Notes: generated by a model from the sequence alone, not told the origin. Positions 19,762 to 29,724 are shown, counted from the first letter of the stretch. The stretch is 64,000 nucleotides of DNA from Staphylococcus americanisciuri (GCF_024814435.1 NZ_JANUXY010000004.1:124001-188000), one strand, 5' to 3'. Numbers and translations are program-made.

Positions 19762-21236
19762 TGTTTATAATCTACCTTGTAATCAATAAGATAGATACCT
19801 TCAGGTGTGGCTTTTAAGTTTTTTACATTTTTATTCATACCAAGGATGGTATCATTATATGAAATATAACTGTTTGCAATATCTTTATTTGAGATATCAA
19901 TGATGTCGTTTGTAATATGAATGCGCGCCTCTCTGTCTACAGTTTTATTTAACGTATCGATTAAAGCAGTGACTTTGTCATTATTATAACCACCGTCGTT
20001 TATTGCACCTTGTGGCTTGTAAGCCTGATTAAAGAAGTAACCAGTGTCGCCTCTAGGAATTGTTCCAAAACTATAAAGTGAGGCGTCCCATTGACTTGAA
20101 TCTTTGAGAAAACCCAAGATGTCATCTACATTACGTATTTTAATATCAATATTTGCTTTTTTAGCATCTGATTGAATGACTTGTGCTAGTTTAGGAAGTT
20201 CAGGTCGACCATTGTATGTGGAAATAGTCAATTTTAATGGGTTTTCTTTTGTATATCCCTCTTGCAGCATTAAGTTTTTCGCAGCCTCTATATCTTGTTT
20301 TTGTACATCTTGTGACTTAATAAAGTCTAGTTTCGTATTGAAAGGGCCTGTTGCAGGTTCAGCATATCCTTTTGAAACATATTTCGTCATTGCTTCACGA
20401 TCTATAACTTTATCTAAAGCTTCACGCACTGGTTTCGTCATTTTGTTACTCGTATGATTGTATAATAGTAAGCTTGTTCTAAATCCAGATACGACTGAAA
20501 CTTGCGTGTGTTTGTTGCTTTTTAATGATTGAACTTTTTCAACTGGGACATCGGTAATAATATCTGCTTTACCTGACAATAGGTTACTTGTTCGGATATT
20601 ACCATCTTCTTGGAATGACACAGTAATATAATCTAATTTTGGCTGACCTTGCCAATAATTTTTATTACGATGCAATTGAATTTTTTGTGATTGTTTATAT
20701 GAAGTGATCTGATAAGGACCTGTTCCCACTGGCGTTTGATTGATATCACTTTTTGCATGCGTATCATAAATAGCTGCAAAAGGACTCGCCAACTCAGATA
20801 CTAATTCTGGATATGCTTCTGTTGTCGTAATGGATAGTTTCTGCCCATCTGCTTCTATATGTTTAATAGGTAATGAACCTTTGACTAAATCACTTTTCTT
20901 AATACTTTCTTCTAGACTTTCTTTAACAGCTGTGCCTGTTAATTGTTTACCATTTTGAAATTTAATATTGTCTTTTAATGTTAAATCTAATTGCGTAGGT
21001 GATGTTTGTGTATAAGATTTAACTAAAAGTTTTTCAACCTTGCCATCAGCTGAAGCTTTAAATAATGATTCTGCTGCACCAATTTTAACAGGGACATCTG
21101 TTTCATAGGGAGCGATGGATGTTGTTTTTAACGGTAATTCAATATTTAGTGTTTTACCATGGGGCTGGTTTTTAGCGCCATTACAGCCACTTAAAACAAT
21201 TATTGCAATAATAAATAATGCAATGAGTTTCTTCAT
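19758..21236 (-). CDS. nikA: Nickel-binding lipoprotein NikA (Opp2A type)
   Basis: Extracytoplasmic solute-binding lipoprotein of the SBP_bac_5 family, 492 residues, close to S. aureus NikA (about 491) and shorter than staphylopine-metal binder CntA. A signal peptide ends in the lipobox L-S-G-C with lipidated Cys18. Family motifs such as L-K-D-N-I-K-F-Q-N-G and G-T-G-P-Y are present. In S. aureus NikA binds a nickel-histidine complex; the same substrate is inferred here and supported by divergence from the urease operon 430 bases away. It leads the nikABCDE operon on the minus strand. Confidence 0.85.
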   Translation of the reverse strand: MKKLIALFIIAIIVLSGCNGAKNQPHGKTLNIELPLKTTSIAPYETDVPVKIGAAESLFKASADGKVEKLLVKSYTQTSPTQLDLTLKDNIKFQNGKQLTGTAVKESLEESIKKSDLVKGSLPIKHIEADGQKLSITTTEAYPELVSELASPFAAIYDTHAKSDINQTPVGTGPYQITSYKQSQKIQLHRNKNYWQGQPKLDYITVSFQEDGNIRTSNLLSGKADIITDVPVEKVQSLKSNKHTQVSVVSGFRTSLLLYNHTSNKMTKPVREALDKVIDREAMTKYVSKGYAEPATGPFNTKLDFIKSQDVQKQDIEAAKNLMLQEGYTKENPLKLTISTYNGRPELPKLAQVIQSDAKKANIDIKIRNVDDILGFLKDSSQWDASLYSFGTIPRGDTGYFFNQAYKPQGAINDGGYNNDKVTALIDTLNKTVDREARIHITNDIIDISNKDIANSYISYNDTILGMNKNVKNLKATPEGIYLIDYKVDYKQ

Positions 21237-21666
21237 TTATATACCTCATTTCGAAAATAATAGAATAATCACTAAAATCTCACATGTTGACAAAGAATTC
21301 CTAGTAGTGTTCAGGCAAGACTTAATAGATGCCAAAAATGATGCAAATATATAATTGAATGATTCAGTAATTGTTATGAACAGGGATTCTCAAAGTGAAA
21401 CTATATTGCTATTCAATATTAATATCCTAAACCATATTTTTCAATAATAAACAATTAAAAAATATTAAATGTTAAAAATAACAAACTTTTATGCGTGTAA
21501 GTAATTGTGTCATTAATTTATATTATAATATGAAAACGAATTAATTGTTAATTTCTGTTATATTTAATGTGTAATACTTGTAGTTATAATGTTTTAGTCT
21601 TATTATTAATTTGTAATAACATTTTTGTGTTATATATATAATTAATTTATGAAAGGTAGTGGAAAC
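21237..21666. promoter_or_regulatory. Divergent nik-ure control region
   Basis: About 430 very AT-rich bases between nikA (-) and ureA (+). A nik promoter can be drawn (separate entry). For ure, TATAAT hexamers occur at 21524-21529 and 21585-21590, and TTGTAA (21611) with TATATA (21633 or 21635) is nearest ureA, but none has a good partner, so the start point is unresolved. A perfect 6-3-6 palindrome AATTAA-TTG-TTAATT lies at 21539-21553 and could be an operator. No gene is seen here. Confidence 0.5.
21265..21293 (-). promoter_or_regulatory. Putative nikABCDE promoter
   Basis: On the minus strand a -35 TTGTCA (21293-21288) and -10 GATTAT (21270-21265) are spaced by 17 bases, about 30 bases upstream of the nikA start. 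No NikR-like or Zur-like site was recognised beside it. Confidence 0.5.
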
Positions 21667-21969
21667 GTGCATTTTACACAACGTGAACAAGATAAATTAA
21701 TGCTTGTGATTGCTGCCGATTTAGCACGTAAGCGTCAAAAAAGAGGATTAAAATTAAATTATCCAGAAGCAGTAGCAATTATTAGTTTCGAATTGTTAGA
21801 AGGCGCCAGAGATGGTAAGACTGTTGCAGAACTTATGAGCTACGGCAGACAGATCTTAAGTGAAGATGATGTAATGGAAGGTGTGTCAGGTATGATTAAA
21901 GATTTAGAAATTGAAGCAACTTTCCCAGACGGTACAAAACTTATTACAGTGCATCATCCAATTGTCTAA
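21667..21969 (+). CDS. ureA: Urease gamma subunit
   Basis: Smallest structural subunit of urease, which hydrolyses urea to ammonia and carbamate in the cytoplasm. GTG 21667 is preferred over ATG 21649: it gives exactly 100 residues beginning [10 protein letters not shown] like other ureases, and GAAAGG lies in front of it, inside the longer reading. Conserved motifs are N-Y-P-E-A-V-A and [12 protein letters not shown], then [11 protein letters not shown]. It heads ureABCEFGD; ureB follows 10 to 13 bases after the stop. Confidence 0.95.
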   Translation: MHFTQREQDKLMLVIAADLARKRQKRGLKLNYPEAVAIISFELLEGARDGKTVAELMSYGRQILSEDDVMEGVSGMIKDLEIEATFPDGTKLITVHHPIV

Positions 21970-21982
21970 AGGAGGCGTCATG

Positions 21983-22396
21983 ATGAAACCGGGTGAAATT
22001 ATTGTTAAACATACTGAAATTGATGTGAACAAAGGGCTAGATGCCACGATCATTACAGTTAAAAACACAGGAGATCGTCCAGTGCAAATAGGTTCTCACT
22101 ATCATTTTTATGAGGCGAATCCAGCACTAGACTTTGATCGCAGCTTGTCATATGGAAAACGGTTAGATATTCCAGCAGGTGCTGCAGTTCGTTTTGAGCC
22201 GGGAGATGAAAAGAAAATACAACTTGTTGGTTATCGTGGAAAGCGTAAAATTTATGGATTTCATGGCAAAGTCAATGGACCAATAGATGAATCACGTGTC
22301 TTTAAACCGGAACACGACACAGAAAACACACAAATTATCGATGCTTCTGAATTATCAGAAGATAATGCGAATAAAGAAAGTGGGTATAATAGATGA
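21983..22396 (+). CDS. ureB: Urease beta subunit
   Basis: Structural subunit of the (abc)3 urease. The start is one of two adjacent ATGs (21980 or 21983) behind the AAAGGAGG at 21968-21974; 21983 gives M-K-P-G-E-I-I-V as in other staphylococci, for 137 residues. The segment [17 protein letters not shown] is the family core, followed by [15 protein letters not shown]. The C-terminal tail after about residue 100 is extended and polar, typical of staphylococci. The stop overlaps the ureC start (ATGA). Confidence 0.95.
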   Translation: MKPGEIIVKHTEIDVNKGLDATIITVKNTGDRPVQIGSHYHFYEANPALDFDRSLSYGKRLDIPAGAAVRFEPGDEKKIQLVGYRGKRKIYGFHGKVNGPIDESRVFKPEHDTENTQIIDASELSEDNANKESGYNR

Positions 22397-24108
22397 GTTT
22401 TAAAATGACACAATCTCAGTATACGAGTCTCTATGGGCCTACTGTTGGAGATTCAGTAAGACTCGGTGATACAAATTTATTTGCTAAAGTTGAAAAAGAT
22501 TTTGCAAATTATGGAGATGAAGTTTCATTCGGTGGTGGTAAGTCTATCCGAGACGGTATGGCTCAAAACCCAAATGTGACAAGAGATGATAAAAATGTTG
22601 CAGATTTAGTAATTACTAATGCCCTAATCCTTGATTACGACAAAGTCATTAAAGGGGATGTGGGCATTAAGAATGGTTATATTATGAGGATTGGTAAAGC
22701 AGGGAACCCTGATATTATGGATAATGTTGATATTATTATTGGTGCCTCAACAGACGTTATTTCTGCAGAAGGTAAAATAATCACAGCTGGTGCCATTGAT
22801 ACACATGTTCATTTTGTTAACCCTGAACAGTCACACGTTGCGCTAGAAAGCGGTACGACGACATTGATTGGTGGAGGAGCTGGTCCATCAGAAGGCTCAA
22901 AAGCAACGACTGTTACAGCAGGACCTTGGTATATTCATCGCATGCTTGAAGCGGCAGAATCAATTCCATTGAACGTTGGATTTACTGGTAAAGGTCAAGC
23001 AGTCAATCATACGGCATTGATTGAGCAAGTTCATGCGGGTGTTATAGGTCTGAAAGTACATGAAGACTGGGGCGCAACACCATCAGCATTAGATCATTCA
23101 CTTCGTATAGCAGATGAGTATGATATTCAAGTTGCTTTACATGCAGATACATTAAATGAAGCTGGATTTATGGAAGAAACGATGGAAGCGATTAATGGAC
23201 GCGTATTGCATATGTATCATACGGAAGGAGCAGGTGGGGGACATGCGCCTGACTTAATTAAATCAGCATCTTTTTCTAATATTTTACCGTCTTCAACCAA
23301 TCCAACGTTGCCGTATACGCATAATACAATAGATGAACACTTAGATATGGTTATGATTACGCATCACTTGAATGCAGCTATTCCAGAAGACATTGCTTTT
23401 GCAGATTCTCGAATTCGTAAAGAAACAATTGCTGCAGAAGATGTGCTGCATGATTTAGGTGTATTTAGCATGATTAGTTCGGACTCTCAGGCGATGGGAC
23501 GTGTGGGCGAAGTTGTTTCGCGTACTTGGCAAGTAGCGCATCGCATGAAAGAACAACGTGGGCCGTTAGAAGGGGATAGCGAGTATAACGACAATAATCG
23601 AATCAAACGTTATATTGCGAAATATACAATTAATCCAGCTATCGCACACGGTATCGCTGATTATGTAGGATCGATTGATGAAGGCAAACTCGCAGATATT
23701 ATTATGTGGGAACCGGCGTTCTTTGGGGTGAAACCTGATGTTGTCATCAAAGGTGGGATGATCAGTTCAGCGATTAACGGAGACGCAAACGGATCTATTC
23801 CTACATCTGAGCCACTTAAATACCGTAACATGTATGCACAATTGGGTGGTAACTTACAAAGTACATCTATCACATTCGTTTCTTCAATTGCTTATGATAA
23901 TGATATCGGTAGAACATTAGGCTTGAAGCGTAAACTAAGACCAGTCAAAAATATTAGAAATCTAACTAAAGCGGATATGAAAAATAATAGTGCAACACCA
24001 AAATTAGAAGTCGATCCACAAACGTATGAAGTATTTGTGGATGGTGAAAAAATAACAAGCGAACCAGCTACAGAATTGCCATTAACGCAACGCTATTTCT
24101 TATTCTAG
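22393..24108 (+). CDS. ureC: Urease alpha (catalytic) subunit
   Basis: Carries the di-nickel site. All ligands are present at a constant offset of +4 from Klebsiella numbering: H138 and H140 (T-H-V-H), carbamylated K221 with H223 (G-L-K-V-H-E-D), H250, H276 and D364, and the catalytic flap His324. The flap position that is Cys in many ureases is Thr323 here (I-T-H-H-L), as in other staphylococcal ureases. Its 571 residues are full length. Nickel would be imported by NikABCDE and inserted by UreD, UreE, UreF and UreG, all encoded in this block. Confidence 0.98.
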   Translation: MSFKMTQSQYTSLYGPTVGDSVRLGDTNLFAKVEKDFANYGDEVSFGGGKSIRDGMAQNPNVTRDDKNVADLVITNALILDYDKVIKGDVGIKNGYIMRIGKAGNPDIMDNVDIIIGASTDVISAEGKIITAGAIDTHVHFVNPEQSHVALESGTTTLIGGGAGPSEGSKATTVTAGPWYIHRMLEAAESIPLNVGFTGKGQAVNHTALIEQVHAGVIGLKVHEDWGATPSALDHSLRIADEYDIQVALHADTLNEAGFMEETMEAINGRVLHMYHTEGAGGGHAPDLIKSASFSNILPSSTNPTLPYTHNTIDEHLDMVMITHHLNAAIPEDIAFADSRIRKETIAAEDVLHDLGVFSMISSDSQAMGRVGEVVSRTWQVAHRMKEQRGPLEGDSEYNDNNRIKRYIAKYTINPAIAHGIADYVGSIDEGKLADIIMWEPAFFGVKPDVVIKGGMISSAINGDANGSIPTSEPLKYRNMYAQLGGNLQSTSITFVSSIAYDNDIGRTLGLKRKLRPVKNIRNLTKADMKNNSATPKLEVDPQTYEVFVDGEKITSEPATELPLTQRYFLF

Positions 24109-24119
24109 GAGGTTGAAAG

Positions 24120-24572
24120 ATGATTATTGAAGAAATAAAAGGTAACATTGCAAATCTTTCGGAAGCTGAGAGAAGCAAACATATAGAAAAAGTCTATCTT
24201 GAGAATTCTGACTTAGTGAAAAGAATCCAACGTGTCAAGACAGATCATGGCAATGAAATCGGCATACGTTTGAAACATCCTGTAGATTTACAATACGGGG
24301 ATATTTTATATCAAGATGATACGAATATGATTATTGTTGATGTTAATTCGGAAGATGTATTAGTTATTAAGCCTAGAAACTTGAAAGAAATGGGCGATAT
24401 TGCACACCAATTAGGTAACAGACATTTACCAGCACAATTTACAGAAAATGAAATGCTTGTTCAATATGACTATTTAGTTGAGGCACTACTCAAAGAATTA
24501 GCTTTACCATATAGTCGTGAAAAACGAAAAGTTAATCAAGCATTTAAACATATAGGTCATTCACATGACTAA
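24120..24572 (+). CDS. ureE: Urease accessory protein UreE (nickel chaperone)
   Basis: Nickel-delivering metallochaperone, 150 residues, with the UreE N-terminal peptide-binding domain and the C-terminal metal-binding domain containing G-N-R-H-L-P-A-Q. The tail has only a short His motif (H-I-G-H-S-H-D), not the long His stretch of Klebsiella UreE, so it probably carries little stored nickel. AGGAGGTTG precedes ATG 24120. Its end overlaps ureF by 8 bases. Confidence 0.93.
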   Translation: MIIEEIKGNIANLSEAERSKHIEKVYLENSDLVKRIQRVKTDHGNEIGIRLKHPVDLQYGDILYQDDTNMIIVDVNSEDVLVIKPRNLKEMGDIAHQLGNRHLPAQFTENEMLVQYDYLVEALLKELALPYSREKRKVNQAFKHIGHSHD

Positions 24573-25254
24573 CGATATGTATTTGCGCCTATTTCAATTT
24601 TGTGACTCGCAATTCCCAACAGGCGCATTTAGTCATTCGTTCGGTCTAGAGACATATATACAAAGAAATATCGTTCATAATGAAGAGACATTTCAACAAT
24701 GGATTTTAATGTTTTTGAATGAACAATTAACCTATTCCGATGGTTTGGCAATGCGTCTCGTTTATGAAGCGCTAAATGAAAAGGATACCGCAAAAATTTT
24801 ACATTTAGATCAACGTCTTTTTGTACAAACGTTACCTAGTGAAGTGAGGAATGGTTCAAAACAAATGGGGCATCGCATTGTCAAGGTTATCAGTGAATTA
24901 TATGAATGTGAGTGGATTAAGTGGTATCAAGCGCAATACGAGGCTAAGAAAGCAAAACTACATCCGGCAATTTGTTTTACAATGCTTGGTCACTACCTAA
25001 ATATAGCTGTTGAAACGATCATTGATTATTATCTTTATCAAAATGTTTCCAGTATTACTCAAAACGCAGTACGTGCCATTCCATTAGGACAGACTGCTGG
25101 ACAAAGAGTAATCCATCATATGATGCCACATATGAAAGATGCTAGGGCGCGTATTATGTGTTTAGACGCCTCACAGTTGGGCATTACGGCGCCTGGATTA
25201 GAACTCAACCAAATGATGCATGAAAAACTCAATGTAAGGATATTTGTATCTTAG
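24565..25254 (+). CDS. ureF: Urease accessory protein UreF
   Basis: All-helical protein of the UreD-UreF-UreG activation complex, thought to regulate the UreG GTPase. It has 229 residues. Signature pieces are [19 protein letters not shown] at the N-terminus and [13 protein letters not shown] near the C-terminus. The start overlaps ureE, suggesting coupled translation. Confidence 0.94.
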   Translation: MTNDMYLRLFQFCDSQFPTGAFSHSFGLETYIQRNIVHNEETFQQWILMFLNEQLTYSDGLAMRLVYEALNEKDTAKILHLDQRLFVQTLPSEVRNGSKQMGHRIVKVISELYECEWIKWYQAQYEAKKAKLHPAICFTMLGHYLNIAVETIIDYYLYQNVSSITQNAVRAIPLGQTAGQRVIHHMMPHMKDARARIMCLDASQLGITAPGLELNQMMHEKLNVRIFVS

Positions 25255-25265
25255 GAGGAAATGAT

Positions 25266-25880
25266 ATGACAGATGTAATAAAAATAGGTATTGGTGGTCC
25301 TGTAGGTGCAGGAAAAACACAACTTATTGAAAAAATGGTCAAGCAATTGGCTAAGAATATGAGTATAGGTGTTATTACCAATGATATTTACTCGAAAGAA
25401 GATGAGAAAATCTTAGTGAAAACGGGCGTGCTTCCAGCAGATCGTATTATCGGTGTTGAAACAGGAGGCTGTCCACACACGGCTATTCGAGAAGATGCAT
25501 CTATGAATTTTGCGGCAATTGATGAGTTAATTGAGCGACATAAAGATATTGAACTTATTTTTATTGAATCGGGTGGAGACAATCTTGCTGCCACATTCAG
25601 CCCAGAACTTGTTGATTTTTCAATCTATATTATTGATGTTGCACAAGGTGAGAAAATACCTCGAAAAGGTGGTCAAGGTATGATTAAATCTGACTTCTTT
25701 ATTATTAACAAGACAGATTTAGCACCTTATGTAGGGGCATCATTAAGCCGTATGGCAGAAGATACTAAGCTATTTCGTGGTGAACGCCCATTTGTCTTTA
25801 CAAATCTTAAAACAGATGAAGGATTAGATAAGGTTTTAGAATGGATAGATCAAGAAGTGCTACTAAAAGGATTAAACTAA
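25266..25880 (+). CDS. ureG: Urease accessory GTPase UreG
   Basis: SIMIBI-class GTPase that powers nickel insertion. The P-loop G-G-P-V-G-A-G-K-T spans residues 10-18, the G-G-C-P-H-T nickel-binding Cys-Pro-His motif follows, then [11 protein letters not shown] and the N-K-T-D specificity motif. At 204 residues it is full length. AGGAGGAAATGAT precedes the start, and its stop overlaps the ureD start (TAATG). Confidence 0.96.
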   Translation: MTDVIKIGIGGPVGAGKTQLIEKMVKQLAKNMSIGVITNDIYSKEDEKILVKTGVLPADRIIGVETGGCPHTAIREDASMNFAAIDELIERHKDIELIFIESGGDNLAATFSPELVDFSIYIIDVAQGEKIPRKGGQGMIKSDFFIINKTDLAPYVGASLSRMAEDTKLFRGERPFVFTNLKTDEGLDKVLEWIDQEVLLKGLN

Positions 25881-26722
25881 TGTCTGAAACAAAACATAGC
25901 TGGACAGGGCAGTTAGATGTTACGGTTTTTAATAATGGTGAGAAATCAGTAGCGAGAGATATCTTTTTTGAAAAGGCGCTTAAAGTGATACGTCCGATCT
26001 ATTTGAATGATTCAGATATTCCTACATTCTATATTGTAAACGTAGGTGGAGGTTATCTTGATGGTGATCGCTACAAGATGGCATTTACTGTTGAGGAAGA
26101 TGCTAGTGTTATTTTAACCTCACAAGGTGCCACAAAGATTTATAAAACTTTAAATGATCATGTGGAACAATATCAACATTTTACGATAAAAGATAATGGA
26201 TATTTAGAGTATATAGGGGACCCAGTCATTGCGTATGAAAATGCGAAGTTTTTCCAGCATAATACATTTAAGTTGGCTGGTAATGCCTCCTTATATTACA
26301 CAGATATTTTGACTCCTGGTTATTCTTCAGATGACAAAAAGTTTAGTTATACTTATATGCATTTATTGAATGAAATATATGTTGACGATGAGCTTGTCAC
26401 TTTTGATAATTTGTTATTGGCGCCTTCCCAAAATGAACTAGGTGGACTTGGTTATATGGAATCATTCACACATTTAGGTTCTTGCTTTTTTATTAATCCT
26501 GAAGTCGATCACAACTTTATTGATGATGTATATATTCAAATTCAACATTTTCATCAAGAATGTGCGTGTCAAATTGGGATAACACAATTGCCAACACATG
26601 GATTTGCTGTTCGTATTTTGTCGAATTCGACACAACTTATTGAGGGCATTTTGTATGATATCCAAAAATATATTGTAAGTCGTATATTTCATAGAGATGT
26701 TAATTTTTTAAGAAAATATTAA
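25880..26722 (+). CDS. ureD: Urease accessory protein UreD
   Basis: Scaffold that binds apo-urease and guides nickel from UreG. ATG 25880 overlaps the ureG stop and gives 280 residues beginning [13 protein letters not shown], matching other staphylococcal UreD; the upstream in-frame ATG 25841 lies inside ureG and is rejected. Conserved text includes [10 protein letters not shown] and T-S-Q-G-A-T-K-I-Y, then Y-T-D-I-L-T-P-G. It is the last gene of the operon; a terminator hairpin follows. Confidence 0.93.
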   Translation: MSETKHSWTGQLDVTVFNNGEKSVARDIFFEKALKVIRPIYLNDSDIPTFYIVNVGGGYLDGDRYKMAFTVEEDASVILTSQGATKIYKTLNDHVEQYQHFTIKDNGYLEYIGDPVIAYENAKFFQHNTFKLAGNASLYYTDILTPGYSSDDKKFSYTYMHLLNEIYVDDELVTFDNLLLAPSQNELGGLGYMESFTHLGSCFFINPEVDHNFIDDVYIQIQHFHQECACQIGITQLPTHGFAVRILSNSTQLIEGILYDIQKYIVSRIFHRDVNFLRKY

Positions 26723-26751
26723 CTGAAATCAATAGATAACATTTGAATATC

Positions 26752-26794
26752 AACATCAGTCTTATGCATGATTATGTACGGGCTGATGTTTTGT
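26752..26794 (+). terminator. Terminator after ureD
   Basis: AACATCAG (26752-26759) pairs with CTGATGTT (26783-26790), followed by TTG-rich sequence. It ends the urease operon before the rbfA promoter. The T run is short. Confidence 0.65.
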
Positions 26795-26847
26795 TGATTT
26801 ATCCTGCATTTTCAGAAATCATCTCTTTATTAATAAAATGCCTATCA

Positions 26848-26877
26848 TTGACGTGTCTCGATACAGTCATATATAAT
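26848..26877 (+). promoter_or_regulatory. rbfA promoter
   Basis: Near-consensus sigma-A promoter: TTGACG (26848-26853), 18-base spacer, TATAAT (26872-26877), about 48 bases before the rbfA start. It frees rbfA from dependence on the infB operon, which is terminated 11 kb upstream. Confidence 0.8.
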
Positions 26878-26924
26878 GAGGTATTGAAGTGAATAGGCAA
26901 CACATGGTTAAAGAGGTGAAAAAG

Positions 26925-27269
26925 ATGAACATGAGAGCTGAACGTGTTGGTGAACAGATGAAAAAAGAATTAATGGATATCATCAACAATAAATTAAAAG
27001 ATCCACGCGTTGGATTTTTAACGATTACAGATGTACAACCTACAAACGACTTATCATTGGCAAAGGTGTATTTCACAGTGCTTGGTAATGATAAAGAACG
27101 TCAAGATACATTCAAAGGGCTTGAGAAAGCGACAGGATTTTTAAAATCAGAGCTTGGGCAACGCATGAGATTGCGCATTGTGCCTGAGCTGCAATTTGAA
27201 TATGATGAATCGATTGAATATGGTAATCGTATCGAACAACTCATTCAAGGTTTACACAAACAAGATTAA
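26925..27269 (+). CDS. rbfA: 30S ribosome-binding factor A
   Basis: KH-fold protein acting in late 30S maturation and 16S rRNA 5' processing. ATG 26925 behind AGAGGTG is chosen because the protein then begins [11 protein letters not shown] like its orthologues (114 residues); an upstream start at 26889 would add 12 atypical residues. Core motifs are L-K-D-P-R-V-G-F and L-S-x-A-K-V-Y-F-T-V, then E-L-G-x-R-M-R-L-R. It normally sits right after infB. Confidence 0.95.
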   Translation: MNMRAERVGEQMKKELMDIINNKLKDPRVGFLTITDVQPTNDLSLAKVYFTVLGNDKERQDTFKGLEKATGFLKSELGQRMRLRIVPELQFEYDESIEYGNRIEQLIQGLHKQD

Positions 27270-27274
27270 CAGTG

Positions 27275-27332
27275 AAAGGCTAGGGTATGTCAACGGTCTA
27301 AACCGATGAATCATATATCCTAGCTTTTGTTG
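27275..27332 (+). terminator. Terminator after rbfA
   Basis: AAAGGCTAGG pairs with CCTAGCTTT around an inner GGT/ACC stem, followed by TTG. It separates rbfA from truB, which starts at 27373. Confidence 0.6.
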
Positions 27333-27372
27333 TTACAACGTTGATCGAAATATTTATAAAGGAGCAGCGCCT

Positions 27373-28290
27373 ATGTACAATGGTATATTACCTGTCTACA
27401 AGCCACGTGGTTTGACGAGTCATGATGTGGTATTTAAGTTACGTAAGATTCTCAAAACGAAAAAGGTTGGACATACAGGAACATTAGATCCGGAAGTGGA
27501 CGGTGTGCTTCCAATTTGTATCGGACAAGCAACAAAGGTTAGCGAATATGTCATGGATATGGGGAAAATGTATCATGCTCAAGTGACAATAGGTGTTTCA
27601 ACAACAACAGAAGATCAAACTGGAGAGGTGCTGGAATGTCAATCAGTGAGTAAAAGTGCTGTGACGAATCAGACCGTAGATAAGGTGTTGAAGCAGTTTA
27701 TTGGTTGCATCAAACAAGTTCCACCGATGTACTCATCTGTGAAAGTGAATGGCAAAAAATTATATGAATATGCTAGAAAGGGCGAAGAAGTGGAACGTCC
27801 AGAACGACAAGTGCATATTTACAGCATTCAACGTGTGACGGATGTGAAATACGTAGATGAACAAGCTGTTTTTGATATCATTGTCTCGTGTGGAAAAGGG
27901 ACATACATACGTACACTGGCAACAGATATTGGACGGTCACTTGGTTATCCAGCACATATGTCTTGTTTGACACGTACGAACAGTGGCGGTTTTGATATAA
28001 ATCAAGCGTTGTCATTAGAGGATATTCAAGCGCGTCATACTGCTAATACGTTAACAGATGCGTTGTTGCCCTTAGTGTATGGCTTGAAAGCATTGCCTAT
28101 TTATGAAGTACACGATCCACAAATTGTGAAGCGTATTGAAAATGGTCAGAAATTTGAGCGCAAGCAATTTGATATTGATTTTGAAGAATCAGTGGTCATG
28201 TATAACCCAGAATCTGAGAAAGTGTTAGCGATTTATGAAGTACATCCATCGCGAAATAATGAGATTAAACCGAAAAAGGTATTTAACTAA
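27373..28290 (+). CDS. truB: tRNA pseudouridine-55 synthase
   Basis: Makes pseudouridine 55 in the T-arm of tRNAs. The catalytic motif [12 protein letters not shown] has Asp39 as the nucleophile. Y-x-R-x-G-E type and [13 protein letters not shown] motifs follow. At 305 residues it is full length. ATG 27373 has AAAGGAG upstream, and ribF begins 16 bases after the stop. Confidence 0.96.
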   Translation: MYNGILPVYKPRGLTSHDVVFKLRKILKTKKVGHTGTLDPEVDGVLPICIGQATKVSEYVMDMGKMYHAQVTIGVSTTTEDQTGEVLECQSVSKSAVTNQTVDKVLKQFIGCIKQVPPMYSSVKVNGKKLYEYARKGEEVERPERQVHIYSIQRVTDVKYVDEQAVFDIIVSCGKGTYIRTLATDIGRSLGYPAHMSCLTRTNSGGFDINQALSLEDIQARHTANTLTDALLPLVYGLKALPIYEVHDPQIVKRIENGQKFERKQFDIDFEESVVMYNPESEKVLAIYEVHPSRNNEIKPKKVFN

Positions 28291-28306
28291 AGGAGTATGA
28301 CATAAC

Positions 28307-29278
28307 ATGGAAGTTATTGAAATTACACATCCGATAAAACATGATCAATACATTCAAGAAGATATTGCGATTGCGTTAGGCTTTTTTGATGGTTTGCATC
28401 GTGGACATCGTGCTTTATTTCAACGCCTTAATGAAGTAGCGGCTGAGCGTGACTTGAAGAAGGCAGTGATGACATTTGATCCACATCCGTCAGTTGTACT
28501 GAATCCAAAACAAAAGCGTACAACATATTTAACGCCACTTGATGACAAAATTGAATTATTGCGTGCGGAAGGTATCGATTATTGTTTGGTTATTAACTTC
28601 TCAAGTCGTTTTGCAGAAGTGACACCTGAGGATTTTATCCGTGATTATTTAGTGAACAATCATGTGAAAGTCGCAGTTGCAGGTTTTGATTTTACGTTCG
28701 GCAAATACGGAAAAGGAAACATGGCAATGCTTCAAGAACATACGGATAAAATTGAATGTATCACGGTTGGCAAACAGGACTTAAAAGGTGAAAAAATCTC
28801 AACAACAGCAATTCGTCGCAATTTAAGACAAGGCAAATTAGCAGAAGTCAATGAAGCGCTTGGCTATCGTTATCAAGTTAAAGGAACGGTCGTTCAAGGT
28901 GAGAAACGAGGGCGTACCATTGGTTTTCCAACCGCAAATATTCAGTTGAGCGATGACTATGTTTTACCAGCTAAAGGTGTTTATGCAGTTAGCTTGAAAA
29001 TTGGTACAGGCGATAAAGTATATCGTGGCGTATGTAATGTAGGTGTTAAACCAACATTTCACGATGACTTGCCACAGATTGTAATCGAAGTGAATATTTT
29101 TGATTTTGAAGAAAATATTTATGGTGAGCGTGTGATTGTGACATGGCATCATTATATTCGTCCAGAGATGAAATTCAATGGCATCGATCCACTTGTCGCT
29201 CAAATTAATCAAGATAAAGAGCGTGCGAAATACTTGTTAGCGGTTGATTTTGAAGATGATGTATCATATAATATTTAA
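28307..29278 (+). CDS. ribF: Bifunctional riboflavin kinase / FAD synthetase
   Basis: Converts riboflavin to FMN and then FAD. The N-terminal FAD synthetase (nucleotidyltransferase) domain has G-F-F-D-G-L-H-R-G-H at about residues 26-35 and I-S-T-T-A-I-R near 165. The C-terminal flavokinase domain carries K-R-G-R-T-I-G-F-P-T-A-N. At 323 residues it is full length. It is probably co-transcribed with truB, since AAAGGAG sits in the short gap. Confidence 0.96.
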   Translation: MEVIEITHPIKHDQYIQEDIAIALGFFDGLHRGHRALFQRLNEVAAERDLKKAVMTFDPHPSVVLNPKQKRTTYLTPLDDKIELLRAEGIDYCLVINFSSRFAEVTPEDFIRDYLVNNHVKVAVAGFDFTFGKYGKGNMAMLQEHTDKIECITVGKQDLKGEKISTTAIRRNLRQGKLAEVNEALGYRYQVKGTVVQGEKRGRTIGFPTANIQLSDDYVLPAKGVYAVSLKIGTGDKVYRGVCNVGVKPTFHDDLPQIVIEVNIFDFEENIYGERVIVTWHHYIRPEMKFNGIDPLVAQINQDKERAKYLLAVDFEDDVSYNI

Positions 29279-29382
29279 GGTCTAGCAATATGAGACATAC
29301 AGACCTTAGTCTTGGTAGGTTGAAACTCCGACGCCTCACTCAGATTAAGGCATATTACAAATTTAAAGGAGGAAATTGACAC
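29279..29382 (+). promoter_or_regulatory. rpsO leader region
   Basis: A stem AGGTCT (29279 region) / AGACCT (about 29301) lies after ribF, then a weak promoter-like TTGAAA with a 17-base spacer to GATTAA. An RBS AAAGGAGG precedes rpsO. S15 autoregulation through its leader is known in several bacteria; nothing here proves it. Confidence 0.3.
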
Positions 29383-29652
29383 ATGGCAATTTCACAAGAA
29401 CGTAAAAATGAATTAATCAAAGAATACCGTACACACGAAACAGACACAGGTTCTCCTGAAGTACAAATCGCTGTTTTAACTGCAGAAATCACTGCATTAA
29501 ACGAGCATTTACGTACACACAAAAAAGACCACCATTCACGTCGTGGTTTATTAAAAATGGTAGGACGTCGTCGTCACTTATTAAACTATTTACGTGATAA
29601 AGACATCCAACGTTACCGTGAACTTATCAAATCTTTAGGTATTCGTCGTTAA
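29383..29652 (+). CDS. rpsO: Ribosomal protein S15
   Basis: Primary 16S rRNA-binding protein of the 30S platform, 89 residues, full length. The characteristic [13 protein letters not shown] segment, D-H-H-S-R-R-G-L and R-R-x-L-L-x-Y-L are present. It has a strong AAAGGAGG site and is followed by a strong terminator before pnp. Confidence 0.98.
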   Translation: MAISQERKNELIKEYRTHETDTGSPEVQIAVLTAEITALNEHLRTHKKDHHSRRGLLKMVGRRRHLLNYLRDKDIQRYRELIKSLGIRR

Positions 29653-29687
29653 TCTTAAGCGATATATTTGCGGAGATAAAGTTAAAT

Positions 29688-29724
29688 GGAAAGGAACCAA
29701 TGACTTGGTTTCTTTCCTTTTTTA
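29688..29724 (+). terminator. Terminator after rpsO
   Basis: GGAAAG..ACCAA pairs with TTGGT..CTTTCC around a short loop, followed by a run of six T. It limits read-through from rpsO into pnp. Confidence 0.85.

Noticed and set aside
19758..21236. Reading the transporter as the staphylopine importer CntABCDF or an oligopeptide Opp system
   Set aside because: No cntKLM biosynthesis genes are nearby, SBP length (492) matches NikA, and urease is adjacent. Substrate still needs an assay.
21911..21982. N-terminal extension of ureB overlapping ureA
   Set aside because: The extra residues are out-of-frame ureA sequence, and a strong AAAGGAGG sits just before ATG 21980/21983.
22393..24108. Urease considered inactive because the flap Cys is missing
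   Set aside because: All nickel ligands and the catalytic flap His are present and Thr at this site occurs in active staphylococcal ureases.
25841..25879. Upstream start for ureD inside ureG
   Set aside because: No ribosome site; ATG 25880 overlapping the ureG stop gives the family N-terminus.
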